NCBI RefSeq assembly: GCF_024397915.1
Contig: NZ_CP073347.1
Coordinates: forward strand, 2,108,001 to 2,172,000
Direction of reading: 5' to 3'
Length of the DNA: 64,000 nt
Source: Marinobacterium rhizophilum
GTDB taxonomy: Bacteria; Pseudomonadota; Gammaproteobacteria; Pseudomonadales; Balneatricaceae
The notes under the pieces were generated by a model. That model did no database searches. It had not been told where the DNA came from and saw only the letters and a program-made list of their open reading frames with translations. Positions 27,423-38,534 of this stretch are shown here, piece by piece. The position numbers and the translations under genes are program-made. The stretch's first letter is position 1. Every line of letters starts with the position of its first letter.

Positions 27423-27809
27423 TCAGGCCGGCGGCTGCACCAGGTTGTAGGGATTGCCGTAAAGATCAAGCACGACTGCCGAAATGCCCCAGGGCACCTC
27501 GCCGGGCTCTTCCACGATACGGACTCCGCGCGCCCGCAGCTGTTCGCAGTCGCCACGACAGTCATCGGTCGCCAGCACGCAGAAACCATTGCCACCGATA
27601 CGGGCCTCGTCACCGTCCTGCATCGGTGGCATCAGCACCAGCTGCGGCCAGCCCCCCGCCTGAGGCGCAACGGTGAGCCAGCGGAACCCGGGCATAAAGT
27701 CGCTGTTGTCATCACAGACCGCGAAGTTGAACTTGTCGCGATACCAGGCCAGCGCCTCGGCCTGATCCCGCACATAGACCGCCAGGTGAGATACGCTCTG
27801 AATAGCCAT
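27423..27809 (-). CDS. VOC-family (glyoxalase-like) protein
   Basis: 128 residues from an ATG with AGGAGGATCT directly upstream. A single vicinal-oxygen-chelate module: SVSHLAVYVRDQAEALAWYR at the N terminus and VVLDLYGNPYNLVQPP at the end, with metal-ligand-like H and E residues (SHLAV, RIVEEPGE). It is convergent with mmsR, stops separated by 8 bp. Possible lyase, isomerase or resistance role; substrate unknown. Confidence 0.8.
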   Translation of the reverse strand: MAIQSVSHLAVYVRDQAEALAWYRDKFNFAVCDDNSDFMPGFRWLTVAPQAGGWPQLVLMPPMQDGDEARIGGNGFCVLATDDCRGDCEQLRARGVRIVEEPGEVPWGISAVVLDLYGNPYNLVQPPA

Positions 27810-27903
27810 AGATCCTCCTGCCTTGTGCATTGATCGTGTCTCACTGCAAAGGGTAGGCGACGCCAGGCGCTGGCACTAATGCACCGGGCTGGCGGGTTCC
27901 CGC

Positions 27904-29085
27904 TCAGAGCAGTTCGATCGCTACCGCCGTGGCCTCGCCACCGCCGATACACAGCGAGGCAACACCCTTTTTCAGGCCGCGCTGCCGAAGTGCATGCAGC
28001 AGGGTTACCAGGATGCGCGACCCACTGGAGCCGATCGGATGCCCCAGGGCGCAGGCACCCCCGTGAACATTGACCTTTGCAGGATCCAGACCCAGTTCGC
28101 GCTGTGCCAGCATGGTGACCACGGCGAAGGCTTCATTGATTTCGAACAGGTCCACGTCCCCGGCCTGCCAGCCCGCCTTGCGCAGCACCTTGTCGATGGC
28201 GCCGATGGGCGCGATGGTGAATTCCTCGGGTAACTGGGCATGGGTCGAATGGGCAACGATGCGCGCCAGCGGCTGCAGGCCACGCTGTTGTGCCTCGGAC
28301 TCGGCCATCAGCACCAGCGCCGAGGCGCCATCGGAAATCGAGCTGGAATTGGCCGCCGTGACCGAACCGTCTTTGGCAAAGGCCGGTTTCAGGCTGCGAA
28401 TCTTGTCCGGGCGGGCATTGCCGGGCTGCTCGTCGGTATCAACCTGAATATCTGCGCCGCGGCCCGCCACCGTCACGGCGGTAATTTCATCGGCGAATGC
28501 GCCCGATGCAATGGCCGCCAGGGCCTTTTCCAGCGAACCGATGGCAAAGTCATCCATAGCCTCGCGGCTGACATCAAAGCGGTCCGCCGCCTGCTGGGCA
28601 AAGGCGCCCATAAGCCCACCCTTGTAGGCATCTTCCAGGCCGTCGCAGAACATGTGATCGATCACCTGACCGTGGCCCATGCGCATGCCCTGGCGCGCCT
28701 TGGGCAGCAGATAGGGTGCCTGGCTCATGTTTTCCATGCCGCCGGCCACCAGCGTGACCGCGGAGCCCGCCAGTATCTGGTCGTGCGCCTGCATCACCGC
28801 CTTCATGCCGGAGCCGCACATCTTGTTCACCGTGGTGCAGCCCGTCGCCACCGGAATGCCCGCCGCGAGGGACGCCTGCCGCGCCGGTGCCTGGCCCAGG
28901 CCCGCCGGCAGCACACAGCCCATCAGCACTTCGTCGATGTCTTCGGGCGCCAGTCCCGCGCGGGATACGGCCGCCGCAATGGCAGCCCCGCCGAGCCTGG
29001 GTGCCGGCACGGCCGACAGTGCGCCCATCATGCCACCCATGGGGGTACGGGCCGCACCCAGAATAACCACTGATTCCCGCTTCAT
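27904..29085 (-). CDS. Acetyl-CoA C-acyltransferase (thiolase)
   Basis: 393 residues from an ATG preceded by GAGGTGTCT; the frame is open to 29265. The thiolase nucleophile is in VNKMCGSGMKAVMQA, the catalytic histidine in GGACALGHPIGSSGSRI, and the second cysteine in ASLCIGGGEATAVAIE. It cleaves 3-ketoacyl-CoA or condenses acetyl-CoA. A LiuR-type palindrome lies 14-29 bp upstream of the start, so it is probably repressed by the divergent MerR protein and used in leucine or short-chain acyl-CoA breakdown. Confidence 0.93.
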   Translation of the reverse strand: MKRESVVILGAARTPMGGMMGALSAVPAPRLGGAAIAAAVSRAGLAPEDIDEVLMGCVLPAGLGQAPARQASLAAGIPVATGCTTVNKMCGSGMKAVMQAHDQILAGSAVTLVAGGMENMSQAPYLLPKARQGMRMGHGQVIDHMFCDGLEDAYKGGLMGAFAQQAADRFDVSREAMDDFAIGSLEKALAAIASGAFADEITAVTVAGRGADIQVDTDEQPGNARPDKIRSLKPAFAKDGSVTAANSSSISDGASALVLMAESEAQQRGLQPLARIVAHSTHAQLPEEFTIAPIGAIDKVLRKAGWQAGDVDLFEINEAFAVVTMLAQRELGLDPAKVNVHGGACALGHPIGSSGSRILVTLLHALRQRGLKKGVASLCIGGGEATAVAIELL

Positions 29086-29098
29086 AGACACCTCACAG

Positions 29099-29114
29099 TT
29101 TACGTAAACGTCAA
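29099..29114. promoter_or_regulatory. LiuR-type operator at the thiolase gene
   Basis: TTTACGTAAACGTCAA, 14 bp upstream of the thiolase ATG. Same motif as at 18545 and 29388. The 300 bp from here to 29388 hold no gene. Confidence 0.75.
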
Positions 29115-29387
29115 ATAAAATAGAGACCGCAAGGTCGGCAAATGATCGCTGCAAACCTGGCGGCCCGCCGCTGCCGTTCAGGCGGCAGGCGTGCTGGATA
29201 GCCGTACTGTCCCGCGTTTCTAGCCACCGGGTCAATGTCGGAAACACGAAAATAAGGATAATCACCTACTACTTTAGTCTAGACTGGCTCGTTTCACCTC
29301 GGCGACAAACTCGCTACTTTCCTTTAATTTCAAAGATTTACAAATACCACACAGACTGCGCTAAGCTTTGATGCATCGAGAAGGATG

Positions 29388-29403
29388 TTTACGTTCACGT
29401 AAA
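29388..29403. promoter_or_regulatory. LiuR-type operator at the MerR regulator gene
   Basis: TTTACGTTCACGTAAA, an inverted repeat 37 bp before the regulator ATG (GTTTACG / CGTAAAC arms at 29387-29404). Suggests autoregulation. Confidence 0.78.
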
Positions 29404-29439
29404 CTTGTTTTACCCTCCAACCCTACCCAAGAGTCAGAC

Positions 29440-29850
29440 ATGAACACACAGACCAGCTATTCCATCAGCGATCTAGCCCGGGAGTTCGATATTACAACCC
29501 GCAGTATCCGCTTCTATGAAGACCAGGGACTGCTGGCACCCGAGCGTCGCGGCCAGACCCGCATTTACAGCCGTCAGGACCGGGTACGCCTGAAGCTGAT
29601 ACTGCGCGGCAAGCGCCTGGGATTTTCGCTCACCGAATGCGGCGAGCTGTTCGAACTCTGGGACCACAGCAGCAGCGGCAGCGAACTGCAATTGCGCCTG
29701 ATGCTGACGCGGATCGCGGAAAAACGGCAGGCACTGGAACAGCAACTGCGGGATATCGCCATGATGCAGCAGGAGCTCGACGGTGCCGAGCTGCGCTGCA
29801 AGGAGGCACTCAAGGCCCTGCAGCCTGCGACCAGGACCGTCACGAAATAG
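29440..29850 (+). CDS. liuR: MerR-family regulator LiuR
   Basis: 136 residues. The winged helix (SISDLAREFDITTRSIRFYE) followed by DQGLLAPERRGQTRIYS and a dimerisation helix rich in Q, E and L is the MerR layout of LiuR, the repressor of leucine/isovalerate utilisation. The start MNTQTSYSIS is chosen because the upstream part of the frame overlaps the operator; the ribosome site (GAG) is weak. Three matching palindromes in the window mark the regulator, the thiolase and the SDR gene as targets. No liuABCD genes are here, so the regulon must continue elsewhere or be reduced. Confidence 0.85.
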   Translation: MNTQTSYSISDLAREFDITTRSIRFYEDQGLLAPERRGQTRIYSRQDRVRLKLILRGKRLGFSLTECGELFELWDHSSSGSELQLRLMLTRIAEKRQALEQQLRDIAMMQQELDGAELRCKEALKALQPATRTVTK

Positions 29851-29950
29851 GGCGCCCCAGCCCGCTCCCGGGACACCGGGCAGCATACGGCAGGCGGCGC
29901 ACTGAATTAACCATGCCGGCACCCGTGCCTGGCAAGATAAGGACGCCACC

Positions 29951-30586
29951 ATGTCGCACGACAAGCATAAACGCCCGGCACAGCATCCGGTGACCGCACT
30001 GGATCTGCCCATACCCGCGCGCAGCGACCTGCCGGAACCGGTGGCGCAGTATTTCGCCAAGTGCCAGGAAAAACTGGGCCTGGTGCCCAATGTCCTCAGT
30101 GCCTACAGCCATAACCTGGCCCAGCTCGATGCCTTTTCCCGCCTGTACAACGAGCTGATGCTGGGTGACAGCGGCCTGGACACGCTGGAGCGGGAAATGA
30201 TCGCCGTGGTGGTCTCGGCCCACAATCGCTGCTTTTACTGCCTCAGTGCCCACGGTGCCGCCGTACGGCAGATTTCCGGCAACCCGCTGCTGGGCGAGCA
30301 GCTGGTCATGAATTACCGGGTGGCGGACATCTCGCCACGCCAGCGCGCCATGCTGGATTTCGCCCACCGCCTGACCGCCCAGCCTGAAGCCATTGAGGAA
30401 AGCGATCGTCAGGCGCTGCGCGACCAGGGATTCAGCGACACCGACATCTGGGACATTGCCAGCCTGACCGGCTTCTACAATATGACCAACCGTCTTGCCG
30501 GCGCCGTCGAGATGCAACCCAACGCCGAGTACCACGCCAGCTTTCGTGCCACAGGCGCGCCTGCAGCTGAGCAACCCCGGACCTGA
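29951..30586 (+). CDS. AhpD-like / peroxidase-related carboxymuconolactone decarboxylase-family protein
   Basis: 211 residues. The redox motif RCFYCLSAHGAAVRQ (CxxC with a downstream His) is the AhpD-type centre, and the overall length and sequence fit the peroxidase-related (TIGR01926-like) group. AAGGACGCCACC lies upstream of the ATG. It sits between liuR and an acyl-CoA ligase on the same strand. Disulfide-exchange or peroxide-reducing activity is inferred from the motif; the true substrate is unknown. Confidence 0.85.
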   Translation: MSHDKHKRPAQHPVTALDLPIPARSDLPEPVAQYFAKCQEKLGLVPNVLSAYSHNLAQLDAFSRLYNELMLGDSGLDTLEREMIAVVVSAHNRCFYCLSAHGAAVRQISGNPLLGEQLVMNYRVADISPRQRAMLDFAHRLTAQPEAIEESDRQALRDQGFSDTDIWDIASLTGFYNMTNRLAGAVEMQPNAEYHASFRATGAPAAEQPRT

Positions 30587-30666
30587 ATACCAAGCCTGGG
30601 TACGCTTGCGACTCAGACCACAGGATTTCGACTGATTGAGCCATAACAACAAGAGGTTCAGACGCC

Positions 30667-32358
<1,692 letters not shown>

Positions 32359-32371
32359 CGCGGACTGCCCC

Positions 32372-33208
32372 ATGTCGATTCAGCGCCATTACAGCGACGC
32401 CGTGCAGCAGGATGCCCTGCTGTCCCGGCTGCGCAAACTCTGCCCCCAGGGCGCCGATGCCAGGGCGCTTGCCCCGATCGACCAGCTGCATACCGGCGGT
32501 CTGCAGGCATCCCTGCGCCTGCGCTCGGTGCTCGAAGCATGCCTGGCCGCCTGCCCGGCACCACGCATTCTGGATGTGGGCTCAGGCACCGGCGGCCTGC
32601 TGCGCCTGCTGGCAGAACGGCCCCACTACCGGGTGACCGGGCTCGATCTGTCTTGCAGGCTCAATCAACTGAGCCAGGCGCTGTGCCGGCTTTACCAGCC
32701 GCCCCGTCTGCTCGACGCGATCTGTGGCGACGCCCAGCGCATGCCCTTTGCCAATGCGTCCTTTGATGCCGTCGTGCTGCAGCACAGCTTGCTCAACATG
32801 CCGGCCACCGAGCAGGTGCTCGCGCAGTGCCGGCGCGTACTGGCTCCCGGCGGATACCTGTTGCTGCATGAACTGGTTCAGGGGCCCACCCCTTCTACAA
32901 TGCAGTATCCCGTGCCCTGGGCCCAGTCGCCCGGACAGTCCCACCTCTGCAGCCGCACGGGCCTGGCGGCACAGCTGGAGTCCCAGGGATTTGCCATCGC
33001 CCGTGCAACCGACCTGACAGAATCCGCCCTCGCCTGGCGCCAGCGGCAGAACAGCGGGCGCTCCGCGCACAGCACAGCGCCAGACGCACTGTCACCGGCC
33101 TTGATTCTGGGATCGGACTTTCCCCTCATGTTTGCCAACCTGCAACACAACCTGCACCAGGGTGCCATCGGCGTGATGGAGTACCTGGCATTCAGGCCCG
33201 TTTCCTGA
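32372..33208 (+). CDS. Class I SAM-dependent methyltransferase
   Basis: 278 residues. Rossmann motif I is RILDVGSGTGGLLRLLA, followed by VTGLDLS, GDAQRMPFANASFDAVVLQH and RVLAPGGYLLLHELV, the usual order for UbiE/type-11 methyltransferases. It starts 13 bp after the ligase stop and is probably cotranscribed. Substrate unknown; the C-terminal half shows no further domain I recognise. Confidence 0.85.
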   Translation: MSIQRHYSDAVQQDALLSRLRKLCPQGADARALAPIDQLHTGGLQASLRLRSVLEACLAACPAPRILDVGSGTGGLLRLLAERPHYRVTGLDLSCRLNQLSQALCRLYQPPRLLDAICGDAQRMPFANASFDAVVLQHSLLNMPATEQVLAQCRRVLAPGGYLLLHELVQGPTPSTMQYPVPWAQSPGQSHLCSRTGLAAQLESQGFAIARATDLTESALAWRQRQNSGRSAHSTAPDALSPALILGSDFPLMFANLQHNLHQGAIGVMEYLAFRPVS

Positions 33209-33440
33209 TCGCCAGCCTTCACGCCTGCCGACAACCGCCAACAAACACGGGATAATTCGAATCCCTTCCTTTAAGATGAGGTTCGCCGCTGCACGGGAGC
33301 CCTCGCCCCACACAGAGGCCTGGTCTGCTGGCAGGTGATGCGCTTGCCTGCCACGCACGATTTGACCTACAGTGGTTTTCTGTGAACCCAGCACGCCGCG
33401 CTACGGCCCCGGGCTTAATTGATGGAATAGGGAGTTCGCC

Positions 33441-34580
33441 ATGCGTTTAGCCTGGACCGACATCTGCTTGTCGCCACGCCCAAACCTGAGTTCTGCTCTG
33501 ACCCTGCTGTGCTTGCTGCTCATGCCGCTGCACGCGTTCAGCGGCGAAGACTACACGCCACTGGATGACTACCTGCAGCAACACCCTGAGCAAACAGCGC
33601 TGATGGCACAGTTTGCCGACGTCGTCAGCGGCCCCGCCGTTGCCCTGACCCAGCCCCAGACCCGCCCGGTACGCATTGCCATTATCTATCCCGCCTTCCA
33701 GGTATCGGATTACTGGCGGCTCAGCATCAAGGCGTTCGAAGCGCGCCTGAAAGAACTCAACATCCGCTACGAGCTGCAAGTACACCTGTCCAGCCTCGAC
33801 GAGGATCCGGCCGTGCTGGCCACCCAGCTGCAGGAGTCACTGGACCGGGAGCCTGACTACCTGGTCTTTACCCTCGGCGCACTGATCCACCGCCAGCTGA
33901 TCGAAACGATCCTGGCCCATAAAAAAACCAGGCTGATCGTGCAAAACGTCACCACGCCGTTGCAGGACTGGTCCGCCCACCCGCCCTTTCTCTACGTGGG
34001 CTTTGATCACCAGGCCGGTACCCGCCTGCTGGCCGGGAAAATGCTCACCGGCAGCACCCGCCCGCAACAGTACGCCATGCTGTACAGTTCCCACGGCTAC
34101 ATCAGCCAGTTGCGGGGCGACACCTTTATACGCCTGGGCAACAACAGCCAGGAAGTGCGCTTGCTCGGCAGCTACTACACCGATAACGACAGAGACCTGG
34201 CCCGGGCCGCCACACTGCAGGAACTGGATCGTCACCCGGACCTGAACATGCTGTATGCCTGCTCAACCGACATTGCCCTGGCCGCGATAGAAGCATTGCG
34301 CCTGCGTGGCAAACTGGACCAGGTACTGCTCAACGGCTGGGGCGGCGGTGAAGACGAGCTTGAGGCCATCCGGCGTGGCGACCTGGACCTGACCGTGATG
34401 CGCATGAACGATGACAACGGCGTGGCCATGGCCGAAGCCATCAAGGCGGAACTGGAACAGCGTACCGACCAGGTACCCCAGGTTTTTTCGGGCGAAATGG
34501 TACTGGTCACGAAAGACACCCCCGAAGCCGAGCTGCAAGCGTTGACAGTCAAGGCGTTTCGTTACAGTGCAACGCAATGA
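33441..34580 (+). CDS. luxP: LuxP-like periplasmic autoinducer-2 binding protein
   Basis: 379 residues with a signal peptide (hydrophobic 18-33). It is a type I periplasmic binding protein and is closer to LuxP than to ribose-binding proteins. RPVRIAIIYPAFQVSDYW, LYVGFDHQAGTRLLA, GYISQLRGDTFIR, YACSTDIAL and TVMRMNDDNGVAMAEAIK follow Vibrio harveyi LuxP as I recall it. Positions equivalent to the AI-2/borate contacts Q77, S79, W82, T134, N159, R215, T266, W289 and R310 are Q87, S89, W92, T144, N169, R225, T276, W300 and R321. All are conserved, including both arginines that hold borate; only the D136 position differs (G146). A GGDEF/EAL membrane protein follows 27 bp later in place of LuxQ. 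Confidence 0.88.
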   Translation: MRLAWTDICLSPRPNLSSALTLLCLLLMPLHAFSGEDYTPLDDYLQQHPEQTALMAQFADVVSGPAVALTQPQTRPVRIAIIYPAFQVSDYWRLSIKAFEARLKELNIRYELQVHLSSLDEDPAVLATQLQESLDREPDYLVFTLGALIHRQLIETILAHKKTRLIVQNVTTPLQDWSAHPPFLYVGFDHQAGTRLLAGKMLTGSTRPQQYAMLYSSHGYISQLRGDTFIRLGNNSQEVRLLGSYYTDNDRDLARAATLQELDRHPDLNMLYACSTDIALAAIEALRLRGKLDQVLLNGWGGGEDELEAIRRGDLDLTVMRMNDDNGVAMAEAIKAELEQRTDQVPQVFSGEMVLVTKDTPEAELQALTVKAFRYSATQ

Positions 34581-34607
34581 TACCGAACACCAGCAGGGAA
34601 GCAGCAA

Positions 34608-37600
34608 TTGCCTAAACTGAGTTTCACACACAGCCTCGTTGGCATTATCGTCACCGCCACCCTTGCGCTTGCGTCACTGCTGCTGATACCCGCCTACCAG
34701 AGTTCGATGCAGGTACTCGAACAGGAGCAGGCGTTGTCACAGCGGCGTCACTCCGCCCTGATCAACCAGCTATTAAGCAGCCACCTGCAAAGCATCACGC
34801 GCTCATCTGCCACCCTGGCCGAAAACCCGCAGCTGGTCGACAACGCCAGCTCGCGTAATCTCGAGGGCATCAGGACGCTGCTGCAAGAGACCCTGAACAG
34901 CCGTGCCGGCGACCACATCCAGGCGTTTGCCGTACAGCTCAAGGACGGCCCGCTAACGCTCGTGCCCGGCGCCGCCCTGTTCAACGTGTACCTGCCCCTG
35001 GCTGAACTGGCGTCAAGCCGAATCCTGCCCGATACCTGGGCAACCCTGACGACCCGCCAACAACAGCGGAACTACCAGTTGCTGCGTCTGAGCATGCCCA
35101 TCATTGCAGCCCCCTTTGGTGAAGTCGTCGGCTACCTGCATTCCTTTATCGTGCTCAACGACAATTTCTGGATACTGAACCAGATCCAGTCGATCTCCGA
35201 CGCCCAGGCCGTAGGCCTCTACCGGGACAACAGTCGCATCGGCGCCCTGGTCAATACCGAGGATCAGTTGGCCCGGCTCGATGCCGGCCTGGCCACCGAC
35301 AACCCCGGCTCAGACGGCAGTATCCTGCAGTCCCACGCCCTCCTGGTTAAACCGGATAACCGTTTCGAGATTCGACTGCTGCTGCCCGATCACACCGGCA
35401 TTCTTATGCGTCAGGCCTTTACCGGCAAGATTGGCTACGGCCTGCTCGGTGCCCTGCTGATAGCCGTACTGCTGGCAACACTGCTCCCCAGTCTGGCGCA
35501 ACGGCCGATACGGCAACTGCGCCGCTATATCGAGTCAGCCCCCGAGACAGGCTCCGGACTCTGCGCCCAGGCAAACGAGATAAAGCCGCTGACCGATGCC
35601 CTGGACGCCATGCTGCTGCGCCTGCACGACGCTGAAAGCCGGCTTAACGCCCTGCTGTCCCATACGCCGAACCATATTTACCTGAAAGACAGCAGCCTGC
35701 GCTACCGCTTGATCAGCCCGAGCGGTGCCCGCGCCATCGGATTGAGCGAGCGGCAAATCATCGGCCTGGGTGACAGCGACATCCATCCTGCCGACCTGGC
35801 GCATCGACTCACCCTGGCCGACCAACAGGTACTCAGCCAGGGTGCCCCGATCACGATCGAATACAGCAGCGACACCCCGGACCTGGGCCGGCGCGACTTT
35901 CTCGGCACGCTGTTCCCGACACGCAACAACGCCGGCAAAATAGACGGCGTTGGCGGCGTTATCACCGATGTCACCGACCAGGTGCGCAATGCAATCCACC
36001 TGAAACTGACCGGCCAGGTGTTCGACAGCGCCAACGAAGCCATCCTGGTGCTCGACAAGAACAGCAACATCCTGACCACCAATGCCTCATACCGACGCAT
36101 CAGCGGATTGTCCCAGGCTCAGGCCTATGGTCAGGCCTTCAGCCCCCTGACTGACCAGCCCGGACTGCTGGAACAGCTGGAGCGCAATGCCCAGCTGCAG
36201 AGCGAAACCGTGCTGCTGCAAGCCAACGGCGACCTGATGCCGATCTGGCTGTCCGTTTCAACACTGCAGGACGATACCTCCAGCAGCACTGACGGCCAGG
36301 GCCGCTACGTCGCGGTATTTTCCGATATTCGCCAGGCACGCGACAGCGAAAGGCAGCTTGAGCGGGTATCGCACTATGACAGCCTGACTGGCCTGCCCAA
36401 TCGCCAGCTGTTCTGCGAACGCCTGGACCTTGTACTGCAGCAGGCCGGGAAGCACCAGGATGCCGTGGCGGTGCTCTTCATTGATATCGATAACTTCAAA
36501 AGCATTAACGACAGCCTGGGCCATGCCGTGGGTGATCAGCTATTGTGCGAAACAGCCAGGCGCATCGAAGGCTGCTTGCCATCCGGGGAAACCCTTGCGC
36601 GCCTGGGCGGCGACGAGTTCAGCATTATTCTGCACAACATCCCCGATCCCAGCAGCAGCCATACCGTCGCTCGAACCATTCAGCAAGCCTTCAAGCAGCC
36701 TTTCTCCCTGGCGGACTCCCAAACGGTCGTCACCTGCAGCATCGGTATTTCCCTGTTCCCCGATGATGCCACCGACGCCCAGACCCTGCTGGCCAAGGCG
36801 GACACCACGGCGCATCACATCAAGCAGCAGGGGCGAAACGCCATCCACTTTTTCGACAGCAGCGTGAACCAGCAGGCCCAGCAGCACCAGCAGCTGAACG
36901 ATGGCCTCAGGTGTGCCCTGACCAATGGTGAGCTCTTCCTGCAGTACCAGCCACGCTTTGATATCGAGGGCCAGCGCATCCTTGGCGCCGAAGCGCTGCT
37001 GCGCTGGCAGCACCCGGAACAGGGCCTGGTCCCCCCCTTCACCTTTATTACCCTGGCCGAAGAATCCGGCATGATTCTGAAGCTCGGGGCCTGGGCGCTG
37101 CAGCAAGCCTGTACCGATGCCCTGGAATGGAACCGCCAGAGCCCTTACCCCATTCCGGTTTCGGTCAACCTGTCGCCACGCCAGCTGCGCGACCCCGAAC
37201 TGATCCCGGATATCTGCGATGCGCTTCGCATCAGCGGCCTGCCGGCTGAATTGCTGGAGCTGGAGATCACCGAAAGTGTCGTGATCGAGGATATCAACCG
37301 CATTCTCGGCACCCTGCATGAACTGCGTGATATTGGCATCTCGCTGTCCATCGACGACTTTGGCACCGGCTACTCCTCCCTGGCGTACCTCAAGAAGCTG
37401 CCGGTCAACACCCTCAAGATTGATCGCTCCTTTGTTATCGACCTCCCCGGCAATACCGATGACGAATGCCTGATCGAAGCCATCATCACCATGGCCCACA
37501 GCCTACGCTTCAAGGTCGTGGCCGAAGGCATCGAAACCCAGGCACAACAGGCGGTTCTCAAGAAACTGGGCTGCGATGAACTGCAGGGGTTCCTGATGGC

Positions 37601-37691
37601 CCGCCCCGGCAGCGCCGCCGAGCTGATCAACCTGGCCCACAGCTGCGATACTGACTCGGACGCCTTGTCACAGATCCTGATCCGGCGCTAG
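34608..37691 (+). CDS. LuxQ-like periplasmic sensor fused to PAS-PAS-GGDEF-EAL
   Basis: 1027 residues from a TTG start with AGGGAA ten bases upstream. Transmembrane helices at about 9-29 and 275-298 enclose a 245-residue periplasmic domain. Its segment MPIIAAPFGEVVGYLHSFIV then LNDNFWILNQIQS resembles the LuxQ periplasmic domain (VPILDPSTGEVLGF, VLDNNF, as I recall it). Two PAS domains follow at about 345-460 and 465-585. GGDEF at 667-671 (ARLGGDEF) is intact but has no RxxD inhibitory site. The EAL domain has EALLRW at 795-800, NLSPRQL, ELEITES, IDDFGTGYSS, KIDRSF and AEGIE, so both cyclic-di-GMP synthesis and hydrolysis look possible. Cotranscription with luxP implies LuxP is its periplasmic partner. 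Confidence 0.88.
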   Translation: MPKLSFTHSLVGIIVTATLALASLLLIPAYQSSMQVLEQEQALSQRRHSALINQLLSSHLQSITRSSATLAENPQLVDNASSRNLEGIRTLLQETLNSRAGDHIQAFAVQLKDGPLTLVPGAALFNVYLPLAELASSRILPDTWATLTTRQQQRNYQLLRLSMPIIAAPFGEVVGYLHSFIVLNDNFWILNQIQSISDAQAVGLYRDNSRIGALVNTEDQLARLDAGLATDNPGSDGSILQSHALLVKPDNRFEIRLLLPDHTGILMRQAFTGKIGYGLLGALLIAVLLATLLPSLAQRPIRQLRRYIESAPETGSGLCAQANEIKPLTDALDAMLLRLHDAESRLNALLSHTPNHIYLKDSSLRYRLISPSGARAIGLSERQIIGLGDSDIHPADLAHRLTLADQQVLSQGAPITIEYSSDTPDLGRRDFLGTLFPTRNNAGKIDGVGGVITDVTDQVRNAIHLKLTGQVFDSANEAILVLDKNSNILTTNASYRRISGLSQAQAYGQAFSPLTDQPGLLEQLERNAQLQSETVLLQANGDLMPIWLSVSTLQDDTSSSTDGQGRYVAVFSDIRQARDSERQLERVSHYDSLTGLPNRQLFCERLDLVLQQAGKHQDAVAVLFIDIDNFKSINDSLGHAVGDQLLCETARRIEGCLPSGETLARLGGDEFSIILHNIPDPSSSHTVARTIQQAFKQPFSLADSQTVVTCSIGISLFPDDATDAQTLLAKADTTAHHIKQQGRNAIHFFDSSVNQQAQQHQQLNDGLRCALTNGELFLQYQPRFDIEGQRILGAEALLRWQHPEQGLVPPFTFITLAEESGMILKLGAWALQQACTDALEWNRQSPYPIPVSVNLSPRQLRDPELIPDICDALRISGLPAELLELEITESVVIEDINRILGTLHELRDIGISLSIDDFGTGYSSLAYLKKLPVNTLKIDRSFVIDLPGNTDDECLIEAIITMAHSLRFKVVAEGIETQAQQAVLKKLGCDELQGFLMARPGSAAELINLAHSCDTDSDALSQILIRR

Positions 37692-37838
37692 GGCGCTTTC
37701 CCGCAGGCGTGTGGCAGGAGCATTGCCCTGGCCACACGCATTGGGCAAAATGAGACGCAGACCTGCCTGCGCCCAGGCGCAGCGAATATGCTTCAGCCCC
37801 GCGATCAAGCCACAGGCCCAAGCCCCCCGGGAGATCCC

Positions 37839-38417
37839 ATGCGCAAACTGAGTTCCATTCGACCCCTTGCCAGCTTGCTGGGTGCCACGGCCCTGTTGCT
37901 GACGATCCCGGCCCAGGCCCAGACACCCGCAGACGCGAGCGGCCTGCAACCGGGGCTCGAAGTCTGCTATATCGACGGCATGATTCGTCACATCGACGAA
38001 ATGGTTCGGCTCGAGGCGAAAAAACCCTGTGAACCCGGCCCCAACCTTCGTCTGCTCAACTCCAGCGTGGGAGGCGGCACCGTCCTGACCAGCAACCTGA
38101 ACGATGGCGTCATGGCACGGATCACCGGATTCATTCATCTGGACACCGCTGGCACCTACCTGTTTACGTTCGAGTCCAATGACGGCGTACGGCTGGAAAT
38201 CGACGGCCAGATGATTCTGGAAGACCCGGATGTGCATTCCGACCGCTACGCCGACTACGGCCGCATGGAAGTGACCGAACCCGGCTGGTACCCGCTTACC
38301 GTGCGCTACTTTGAACGCAAGAACACCTCAACGCTGCGCTTCTTCTGGCAACCCCCCGGCACAGAAGGCACCATGCCCAGGGTACCGGCCGACGCACTGG
38401 CGCACCGCGCCGGCTGA
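37839..38417 (+). CDS. Secreted PA14-domain protein
   Basis: 192 residues from an ATG preceded by GGGAGA. A signal peptide ends near IPAQAQ. The mature part is one PA14-type beta-sandwich: GFIHLDTAGTYLFTFESNDG then VRLEIDGQMIL, and GWYPLTVRYFERKNTSTLRF then FWQPPG. Two cysteines (EVCYIDGM, KKPCEPG) near its start could form a disulfide. PA14 modules bind carbohydrate. It lies 147 bp after the GGDEF/EAL gene on the same strand; a role in surface or matrix attachment controlled by cyclic-di-GMP is inference. Confidence 0.82.
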   Translation: MRKLSSIRPLASLLGATALLLTIPAQAQTPADASGLQPGLEVCYIDGMIRHIDEMVRLEAKKPCEPGPNLRLLNSSVGGGTVLTSNLNDGVMARITGFIHLDTAGTYLFTFESNDGVRLEIDGQMILEDPDVHSDRYADYGRMEVTEPGWYPLTVRYFERKNTSTLRFFWQPPGTEGTMPRVPADALAHRAG

Positions 38418-38534
38418 CTTGCCAATCGGCGCGTCGACACCGGCGGACAGGGATCCTGGATCGCCCTGGTGACGCTGCATTCTTGCCACGATGGACACCC
38501 TGCCGGGATGCAGGGTCTAAAAGGAATTGCCATC

